NCBI GenBank assembly: GCA_900551225.1 | Contig: URUZ01000152.1 | Coordinates: 1-11,392, forward strand | Direction: 5' to 3' | DNA length: 11,392 bases | Source: an uncultured Clostridium sp. | GTDB taxonomy: Bacteria; Bacillota; Clostridia; Lachnospirales; Lachnospiraceae | Shown here: piece after piece, positions 6,126 to 11,392 of the stretch | How positions within the stretch are numbered: position 1 is the first letter of the stretch | Layout of the letters: every line of letters starts with the position of its first letter | The notes under the pieces: generated by a model | The model's database searches: none | Seen by the model: the letters and a program-made list of their open reading frames with translations, nothing else | Told to the model about the DNA's origin: nothing | Position numbers and translations under genes: made by a program

Positions 6126-7490
6126 TTATATCAGCCGTCTCTTCTTCCATCTCCCCGTCAGATACCAGGAAAAGGATATTAAATAGTTGGCCAGCCATCC
6201 CATGGGAACCGCATACCACACGGCCGCCACACCCCATATTGGGGCAAAATGGAAGGCAGTGAATACCCTGATTGCCAGGTTCACCAGGTTGGCTACCGTG
6301 AACATCAGCACATCCCCGGCGCCCCTCAGCACCCCGTCCGTGCAGGTCTTGAGGCCGATGAATATGAAGAACCAGCCAATGAAAGACAGGTACCCCACAC
6401 CCGTGGCAAAAGCCTCTGAGTCGGTGTTGCCCTTTAAAAAGCTGGAGATAATTGGGCCGTGGAACAGCGCCACCGTCAGAGCCAGCACAGCGGCGAATGC
6501 GCCCACAATCACATAACTTGCGCGGTAGCCCTGCTTCACCCGTTCCGTCTGACCGGCGCCGATATTCTGCGCAGTAAAGGTGGACACCGCGTTGCCCGTT
6601 GCGATCATGGGCACAATGCACAGGGATTCTATGCGGCTGCCCGCCGAATATCCGGCCAGGGCCTGGAAGCCGAAGCTGTTGACTACAGACTGCACCAGCA
6701 GCATGCCGATGGACACGATGGACTGCTGTAAGATGGAGGGAACCGCTATCTTCGTCCCTGATCCCAGCATCCGGGCGTCAAAGAAACGGAACGGCTCGTC
6801 CTCCCCCTGATACCCCCTGAGCTTGCGCATCATCAGGAAGAAGGAAATGCAGACCGATACTCCCTGGGCAGCCACAGTCGCTATGGCCACGCCGTCCACG
6901 CCCATGCCCATAACAGTTACGGACAGGATGTCCAGGAGCACATTGAGCAGAGATGAAAAAATCAGCAGGTAAAGGGGCGTTCTGGAATCACCCATGGCGT
7001 TAAAAATGGCTGCCAGTACATTGTACATGAACAGAAAGGGCATTCCCAGGAAATAGATCCCCAGGTACAGCTGCGCCTGGTCCATGATATCCGCCGGGGT
7101 ATTCAGCTGCCGCAGAATATCCCCGTTCCTTATAAATCCGAAGCCCCCCAGCAGCAGGCTCACCACCAGCAAGGTGAGCAGGGCCGTGGAGATGGAGGTT
7201 TTCATCCGGTTATACTGTTTAGCTCCCAGATATTGGGAAGTAATAACAGAGGCGCCGTTTCCTCCGCCAATGGCAATCATGATAAAAACATTGGTCAGAG
7301 CGTAGGAAGCCCCCACCGCCGCCAGGGCGTCCTCCCCCACGAAATTCCCCACTATCATGGAATCCGCCATGTTGTAAAACTGCTGGAACAGGTTGCCCAG
7401 AATCATGGGGACTGCAAACAGCAGCAGGCTTTTTCCCGGGCTGCCATGCAGCAGATCCACTTGCTTTCTTACTCTGGCCTGGGTTGTCAT
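6126..7490 (-). CDS. MATE family multidrug efflux transporter
   Basis: A 454-residue, strongly hydrophobic protein with the length and about twelve membrane segments of MATE transporters. The N-terminal signature AVPMILGNLFQQFYNMADSM (26-45), then IVGNFVGEDALAAVGAS, is typical of the clostridial NorM/DinF-like branch; the second half repeats the pattern with VPSILQQSIVSIGMLLVQ and ending LISFSWYLTGRWKKRR. MATE pumps export cationic drugs or metabolites in exchange for sodium ions or protons. The ATG is supported by AAAAGGAG eight bases upstream. It is the last of four leftward genes, 163 bases behind pepF across a 32-bp tandem repeat, so co-transcription is possible but not certain. It converges on the Vat-like acetyltransferase. 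The transported compound cannot be predicted. Confidence 0.93.
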   Translation of the reverse strand: MTTQARVRKQVDLLHGSPGKSLLLFAVPMILGNLFQQFYNMADSMIVGNFVGEDALAAVGASYALTNVFIMIAIGGGNGASVITSQYLGAKQYNRMKTSISTALLTLLVVSLLLGGFGFIRNGDILRQLNTPADIMDQAQLYLGIYFLGMPFLFMYNVLAAIFNAMGDSRTPLYLLIFSSLLNVLLDILSVTVMGMGVDGVAIATVAAQGVSVCISFFLMMRKLRGYQGEDEPFRFFDARMLGSGTKIAVPSILQQSIVSIGMLLVQSVVNSFGFQALAGYSAGSRIESLCIVPMIATGNAVSTFTAQNIGAGQTERVKQGYRASYVIVGAFAAVLALTVALFHGPIISSFLKGNTDSEAFATGVGYLSFIGWFFIFIGLKTCTDGVLRGAGDVLMFTVANLVNLAIRVFTAFHFAPIWGVAAVWYAVPMGWLANYLISFSWYLTGRWKKRRLI

Positions 7491-7547
7491 CTATCATTCT
7501 CCTTTTCTTACGTTTTCATGGGGCGCGGGTTCATCCGCCGCGCCACT

Positions 7548-7659
7548 CCGGCTGCTGCCAATAGCTGCCATGCAGACCGCCGGCTGCTGTCACTGGCTGC
7601 CATGCAGACCGCCGGCTGCTGCCAATGGCTGCCATGCAGACCGCCGGCTGCTGTCACTG
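7548..7659. repeat. 32-bp tandem repeat, 3.5 copies, between pepF and the MATE gene
   Basis: Units are 7548-7579, 7580-7611, 7612-7643 and a half unit 7644-7659. All start with CCGGCTGCTG, and the complete ones end with GCTGCCATGCAGACCG. Units 1 and 3 have CCAAT in the middle, units 2 and 4 have TCACT, so the array looks like a duplicated 64-bp dimer. The last half unit contains the pepF stop codon (7654-7656). Each full unit holds a small hairpin CTGC-CAT-GCAG, and unit junctions form GCCGGC. The period is not a multiple of three, arguing against a coding repeat. Confidence 0.92.
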
Positions 7660-9438
7660 CAGGCTGCAGAACTCATCCAGCAGGTCTCCGAATACCTTCA
7701 GCGCCTCCTCCACCGGCCTGGTGGTGGACATATCCACTCCGCAGAGCTTCAAAAGGTCGATGGGCGGAAGGGAACAGCCTCCCTGAAGGAACTTCCTGTA
7801 ACCGGCAAGAGCAGTCTCATCGCCGCTCATAATCCGGCTGCTGATGGCCACGGCTGCCGAGAAACCGGTGGCATACTGGTATACGTAAAACGGTGTGTAA
7901 AAATGTGGAATCCGCTCCCACTCGTGGTCAATCTCAGGATCTACCACCATCTCCGGGCCGAAATAGTCTGCGTTCAGCTGATGGTACATCTCACCCAGAG
8001 CCTGGGCGGTCAGCGTCTCTCCCGACTGGGCCTTCTGGTGGGCCATGAACTCAAACTGGGCAAACATGGTCTGGCGGAACAGGGTTCCCCTGAAGCTTTC
8101 CAGGAAATGGTTAATCAGATACCGTTTTTCCTGCACATCCTCTGTCTTTCCAAGGAGATGGCGGATCAGAAGGGCCTCGTTGCAGGTGGATGCCACCTCC
8201 GCCACGAAGATCTTGTAACCGGCATACACAAAGGGCTGGCCTGCATCGGAATAGTAGGAGTGGATGGCATGCCCCATCTCATGGGCCAGGGTAAACACAT
8301 TGTTCAGGGTGCCGTCAAAGTTCAGCAGCACATAGGGGTGGGACCCGTAAGCGCCCCAGGAGTAAGCCCCGCTGCGCTTGCCCTCATTTTCATATACATC
8401 GATCCAGCGTTCTTCAAAGCCCTGTCTGAGAATGCCCAGGTATTCCTCCCCCAGAGGCGCCAGCCCCTCCTCCACTATGGATTTAGCCTCCTCGAAGGTG
8501 TAGGCGCGGTCCACGCCGGAGACCATCGGTACGTACAGGTCGTACATATGGATTTCATCCAGGCCCAGAGCCTCCCTGCGGATCTTCACATAACGGTGCA
8601 GCAGGGGAAGATTCTGTTTCACCGCCTCCAACAGGTTGTCGTAGACCAGCTCCGGCACCTCGTTCTCCGCCAGGGAATGCTGACGGCTGGAGGCGTAGCC
8701 TCTGGCCTTGGCATAGAACACCGCCTGCTTCACATTGGCGGAAAATGCCGCAGCCAGGGTGTTCTGGAACTGACGGTACACGCCGTACAGGGCCATAAAT
8801 GCATCCCTGCGGATTCTGCGGTCCTTGTGCTCCATCAGGGAGATATAATTTCCGTGGGTGATGCGGATCTCCTGGCCGTGCTCCCCTGTGATGACAGGGA
8901 ACTTCACGTCCGCGTTATTGAACATGGTGAAGATCTGGGAAGCGCCCTGGGTGGCCTCATAGGACTGGGCCAGCAGGGATTCCATATCCGCTGAGAGGGT
9001 GTGGTCCCGCTTATTCAGGATGATCTCCATCATGCGTTTAAAGACCGCTATGCCGGTTCCCGCTTCCATGTATTGTTTCAGCACATCCTCAGGGATTGCC
9101 AGGATCTCCGGAACCAGATAGGAGGAGCGCTCCGCTGCTTCGAAGGACAGGGACTGGGCCCGGCCGAACATTTCCTGATATTTCTGCTGGGCCGTGTCCT
9201 GGTCTGAGCGCATTCTGGCGTACACATACAGCCGCTCAATATTCAGGGAGGTCTCATCGTCAAACTTCAGGGCTTCATAGAGAGTCTGGGCCGAATCCCC
9301 AAGCCTGCCCTTAAACGCTCCGTACTTCTGAATCTCCCGGCCGGCCTCCTGGAACAGCTTCTCCCAGGCCTCATCAGAAGGTATCATGTCCTCCAGCTTC
9401 CATGTATATTGTTCGTCCACTTCACTGCGTTTTTTCAT
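7654..9438 (-). CDS. pepF: Oligoendopeptidase F, M3 family zinc metallopeptidase
   Basis: A protein of 594 residues, the usual length for PepF. The zinc-binding motif HEMGH lies about residues 386-390, and the third ligand glutamate is in FVAEVASTCNE about 25 residues later. The N-terminal part (YTWKLEDMIPSDEAWEKLF) and FPVITGEHGQEIRITHGNY are typical of the PepF N-terminal domain. The enzyme cleaves oligopeptides of roughly 7-17 residues in the cytoplasm and helps recycle peptides. An AAAGGAG site precedes two adjacent in-frame starts: TTG at 9441 (spacing 7) and ATG at 9438 (spacing 10). I chose the ATG. The gene lies 40 bases behind lrgB in the same direction, so an lrgA-lrgB-pepF operon is likely. 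Its last codons run into the 32-bp repeat array. Confidence 0.95.
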   Translation of the reverse strand: MKKRSEVDEQYTWKLEDMIPSDEAWEKLFQEAGREIQKYGAFKGRLGDSAQTLYEALKFDDETSLNIERLYVYARMRSDQDTAQQKYQEMFGRAQSLSFEAAERSSYLVPEILAIPEDVLKQYMEAGTGIAVFKRMMEIILNKRDHTLSADMESLLAQSYEATQGASQIFTMFNNADVKFPVITGEHGQEIRITHGNYISLMEHKDRRIRRDAFMALYGVYRQFQNTLAAAFSANVKQAVFYAKARGYASSRQHSLAENEVPELVYDNLLEAVKQNLPLLHRYVKIRREALGLDEIHMYDLYVPMVSGVDRAYTFEEAKSIVEEGLAPLGEEYLGILRQGFEERWIDVYENEGKRSGAYSWGAYGSHPYVLLNFDGTLNNVFTLAHEMGHAIHSYYSDAGQPFVYAGYKIFVAEVASTCNEALLIRHLLGKTEDVQEKRYLINHFLESFRGTLFRQTMFAQFEFMAHQKAQSGETLTAQALGEMYHQLNADYFGPEMVVDPEIDHEWERIPHFYTPFYVYQYATGFSAAVAISSRIMSGDETALAGYRKFLQGGCSLPPIDLLKLCGVDMSTTRPVEEALKVFGDLLDEFCSLQ

Positions 9439-9478
9439 CAATTATAATCTCCTTTCGGGTCACTTTGCCTGCGGGTCT

Positions 9479-10183
9479 CTATATAAAATTCGCCACCAGC
9501 GGCACCACCACCACAGTCATCAGTCCGGCCACTGCGATGGACAGGCTGCTCATGGCTCCCTCCACCTCCCCCATCTCCAGGGCTCTGGTGGTTCCCACCG
9601 CATGGGCGCTGGTTCCAAGGGCCAGGCCCTTTGCAACAGGATGGGTGATTTTAAACAGTTTTAACACTGCCTCGGCCATAATGCTCCCCATCACGCCGGT
9701 CAGCAGGATGCTCATAACCGTCAGGGTCACGATTCCTCCGGCCTCCTCGCTGACACCCATGGCAATGGCCGTGGTGATGGACTTGGGCAGCAGGGTCACA
9801 TAGTGGGTGTGTCCAAGCCCCAGAAGCCTGCACAGCAGGAAAATGCTGACCGCGCTGGCCGCTACCCCGGCTGATATGCCGGCCGCTACGGCCAGCCCAT
9901 GCTTTTTCAGCATGTGAAGCTGCTTGTAGAGAGGGATGGCCAGACAGACAGTGGCCGGCGTCAATAGCCAGCTTAAAAATCCGGCACCCTTATTATATGT
10001 CTCATAATCCATTCCTAAGCATAAAAGACAGCCAATTATCATGGCAGATGATATCAGCAGGGGATTTAAAATCGCCAGCTTCGTCTTATTCTTCAGCCAC
10101 ACAGCCAGCAGATAGGCTGCCACACTGATAGCCAGCCCAAAGTATTGGGACTGGCCCAGGGACTGATCAAGCATCTCCTTCAT
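9479..10183 (-). CDS. lrgB: LrgB/CidB family membrane protein
   Basis: A 234-residue membrane protein of normal LrgB length. Family motifs are ILNPLLIS (38-45), LTPATVCLAIPLYKQ (74-88), PKSITTAIAMGVSEEAGG (133-150) and GTSAHAVGTTRALEMGE (190-206). LrgB works with LrgA. In Staphylococcus the pair was described as antiholin-like and affecting murein hydrolase activity and lysis; in Bacillus and Streptococcus related pairs are linked to pyruvate uptake. Which applies here is unknown. The start has AAAGGAGGG eight bases upstream and overlaps the end of lrgA by 17 bases, suggesting translational coupling. No lytSR two-component genes are visible in the window. Confidence 0.95.
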   Translation of the reverse strand: MKEMLDQSLGQSQYFGLAISVAAYLLAVWLKNKTKLAILNPLLISSAMIIGCLLCLGMDYETYNKGAGFLSWLLTPATVCLAIPLYKQLHMLKKHGLAVAAGISAGVAASAVSIFLLCRLLGLGHTHYVTLLPKSITTAIAMGVSEEAGGIVTLTVMSILLTGVMGSIMAEAVLKLFKITHPVAKGLALGTSAHAVGTTRALEMGEVEGAMSSLSIAVAGLMTVVVVPLVANFI

Positions 10184-10559
10184 GATCCTGGCCCTCCTTT
10201 GACTTTTTATGTTTCTCCTGGTATCTCATGATGCCCTGGGCTGTGCGGCCTGTGATCACCATCACGGCCAGGGTGGAGCAGGCCGCCACAATAAAAAACG
10301 GCACAAATACCTGACGGATCTGCGGCGCGTACTCCATCAGGCCCACTGTTGCCGGAATAAACATCAGCGTCATAATATCAATCAGAAAATTCCCCGTGCC
10401 CTGGACGCTCTCCAGCTTCACAACACCGGTCATCAACGCACCCAGCAGCAGGAACAGTCCATACACGCCGGCTGGAACCGGAAGCGGCAGCAGCGCGTGG
10501 AGCAGTTCTCCCGTCATGGTAAATCCCCAGATAATCGCAATCTGTTTTACATATTTCAT
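10167..10559 (-). CDS. lrgA: LrgA/CidA family holin-like membrane protein
   Basis: A 130-residue protein with four hydrophobic segments, the typical LrgA/CidA architecture. The core VPAGVYGLFLLLGALMTGVV (28-47) and LIDIMTLMFIPATVGLMEY (59-77) are characteristic, and the C-terminus is charged and cytoplasmic (YQEKHKKSKEGQDHEGDA). LrgA is the partner of LrgB; the pair acts at the membrane as an antiholin-like complex or as a pyruvate transporter, depending on the organism. The ATG is supported by AAAGGAG nine bases upstream. It is the first gene of the leftward cluster and lies behind a good promoter candidate at 10586-10614. Confidence 0.93.
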   Translation of the reverse strand: MKYVKQIAIIWGFTMTGELLHALLPLPVPAGVYGLFLLLGALMTGVVKLESVQGTGNFLIDIMTLMFIPATVGLMEYAPQIRQVFVPFFIVAACSTLAVMVITGRTAQGIMRYQEKHKKSKEGQDHEGDA

Positions 10560-10585
10560 TTATCTTCTCTCCTTTGCACCGTATT

Positions 10586-10614
10586 ATTCTACCACCCATA
10601 TTTCCAGTGCGCAA
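10586..10614 (-). promoter_or_regulatory. Probable sigma-A promoter of lrgA-lrgB-pepF
   Basis: Read leftward, TTGCGC (10614-10609) and TAGAAT (10591-10586) are separated by exactly 17 bases. The -10 matches five of six and the -35 four of six consensus bases. The -10 lies about 26 bases upstream of the lrgA ATG, leaving room for the AAAGGAG ribosome binding site. I see no obvious operator repeat around it. Confidence 0.55.
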
Positions 10615-10674
10615 GACTATAAAAAAGAGCTTTTCACAGCCTTTTGGTTGCCTGGGGCCTTATTAAGGAGTACA

Positions 10675-11392
10675 ATGTTGATCAGTAACCCCTGTGGAAA
10701 GGAAATAAGCGTGGAAAATATCATGGAAATAACCTGTACAAACCGACTTACAGGCCTGCAGTCAGAGCAGCTGGCCCAGTTGACCCAGCTGTGTAAATCT
10801 GCCGAGGGCCTCTCCCTCTCCTGCCCTCTGGACGGGGACATGTTCTGCCTGCTGGCTGAGGGGAATGATCTGATTGGGGCGCTGGCTGTATTCTTCCAGG
10901 AAAATGTCTGGGAATGCTATGCCTTCACCCGCCCGGACCGCCGGAGGCAGGGCTGCTTTACCCGGCTGCTGGAACGCCTGGAGGCGGAGGCCCTGGCCCT
11001 GGATATGGAACCCGAGTTCTGCTTTATCACAGACGGCAACAGCCCCGGCGCGCTGAAAACGCTGGAAGCCCTGGGCGCTGAATTCTGGTATGCGGAACAT
11101 GCAATGGTGTGGGAGCGCCCAGATGGGGGCGGGGATACGCATGGCGTGAGGCCCGGGGATACGCACGGCGCGGGACCTGCGGATACGCACAGCGAGGGAC
11201 CTGCGGATACGCACAGCGCGGGACCTGCGGATACGCACAGCGCGGGACCTGCGGATACGCACGGCGCGGGACCTGCGGATACGCACAGCGCGGGACCTGC
11301 GGATACGCCCTGCGAGGGACCTGCGGATACGCACAGCGAGAGACCTGCGGAAACGCACGGCGCGGGACCTGCGGATACGCCCGGCGCGGGAC
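10675..11392 (+). CDS. GNAT family N-acetyltransferase with C-terminal 8-residue repeats, 3'-incomplete
   Basis: An open frame starts at ATG 10675, preceded by AAGGAG four bases upstream, and runs off the window after 239 codons. Later in-frame starts at GTG 10711 and ATG 10723 are possible. Residues 1-149 resemble a small GNAT enzyme: FCLLAEGNDLIGALAVFFQ (strands 2-3), the acetyl-CoA loop region ECYAFTRPDRRRQGCFTRLL (80-99) and a C-terminal NSPGALKTLEALGAEFWYAE (120-139), where the family makes its last helix and strand. GNAT enzymes transfer an acetyl group from acetyl-CoA to amines; the substrate is unknown. The usual domain end, VWERP at 145-149, is followed by at least ten repeats of DTHSAGPA from residue 154 on, with no stop in the window. 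The gene is divergent from lrgA. Domain call is moderate because the glycine loop is imperfect (RRRQGCF). Confidence 0.7.
   Translation, partial: MLISNPCGKEISVENIMEITCTNRLTGLQSEQLAQLTQLCKSAEGLSLSCPLDGDMFCLLAEGNDLIGALAVFFQENVWECYAFTRPDRRRQGCFTRLLERLEAEALALDMEPEFCFITDGNSPGALKTLEALGAEFWYAEHAMVWERPDGGGDTHGVRPGDTHGAGPADTHSEGPADTHSAGPADTHSAGPADTHGAGPADTHSAGPADTPCEGPADTHSERPAETHGAGPADTPGAG
11134..11392 (+). repeat. 24-bp coding tandem repeat, about 10.8 copies, running off the window
   Basis: From GAT at 11134 the sequence repeats every 24 bases, with no insertion or deletion, to the end. The consensus codes for DTHSAGPA. Unit 11134-11157 is the most degenerate; units 11206-11229, 11230-11253 and 11278-11301 are identical. 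Variants in the later units are S to G or C, A to E, H to P, G to R and D to E. The repeat is very GC-rich and has no stop codon in any of the six frames, so an arginine-rich reading on the opposite strand is also open. The copy number in the genome is probably higher than seen here. Confidence 0.95.

Noticed and set aside
7548..7659. Possible small CRISPR array
   Set aside because: The units are directly adjacent and near-identical throughout, with no unique spacers and no cas genes nearby.
7393..8994. 533-codon open frame on the plus strand covering the repeat array and most of pepF
   Set aside because: It is antisense to pepF and the start of the MATE gene, runs through the 32-bp array out of phase, and shows no domain; high GC explains its length.
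10618..10674. Promoter for the GNAT gene (TATAAA at 10618, TTCACA at 10633)
   Set aside because: Neither box has a partner at 16-18 bases, so no promoter could be called with confidence.
10762..11358. 198-codon minus-strand frame with arginine-rich RIRRSRAV repeats
   Set aside because: It is the opposite strand of the GNAT gene and its repeat. The repeat is open in all frames, so length carries no weight, and the non-repeat part has no domain.
11134..11392. Possible CRISPR or origin iterons
   Set aside because: Units abut without spacers, keep the reading frame and continue a GNAT coding sequence; no replication gene is present.

Overview
The window looks like one assembled contig from a Gram-positive anaerobe of the Lachnospiraceae/Clostridia type. 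This is inferred from strong AAGGAG-type ribosome binding sites on nearly every gene, a DUF1540 cysteine-rich miniprotein, a LacI-ribokinase fusion, an lrgAB pair and a mixed, medium to high GC content. No ribosomal RNA, tRNA or phage gene is visible, so the genus cannot be fixed. The two ends are special. Bases 1-65 are not biological: they are an untrimmed Illumina Nextera i7 adapter. The right end stops inside a 24-bp tandem repeat, a typical place for a short-read assembly to break.

Left part (67-3702): a 5'-truncated fusion of a LacI-type sugar-binding domain to a PfkB/ribokinase domain runs rightward. It converges, across a 13-bp hairpin, on a leftward YtcJ-like metal-dependent amidohydrolase. 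Behind that, also leftward, is a 57-residue DUF1540 protein with its own terminator.

Middle (3704-6125): rightward genes for a membrane-anchored phospholipase D/cardiolipin-synthase-like enzyme with two HKD motifs, then a Vat/CatB-type hexapeptide-repeat acetyltransferase. The 105 bases between them hold a possible 13-codon leader peptide. Its last codons can pair with the start region of the acetyltransferase, which is the layout of ribosome-mediated translational attenuation. A GC-rich terminator follows.

Right part (6126-10614): four leftward genes, transcribed in the order lrgA, lrgB, pepF (oligoendopeptidase F) and a MATE efflux pump, behind a recognisable promoter upstream of lrgA. lrgA and lrgB overlap and pepF follows closely. 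A minisatellite of about 3.5 copies of a 32-bp unit separates pepF from the MATE gene. The acetyltransferase and the MATE pump lie tail to tail, so two possible xenobiotic-resistance functions are adjacent.

Far right (10675-11392): a rightward GNAT-family acetyltransferase whose compact domain runs directly into at least ten copies of an 8-residue repeat (consensus DTHSAGPA) and leaves the window without a stop codon. The best candidates for undescribed biology are the leader/attenuator upstream of the Vat-like gene and the repeat-tailed GNAT protein. I saw no complete new multi-gene system.
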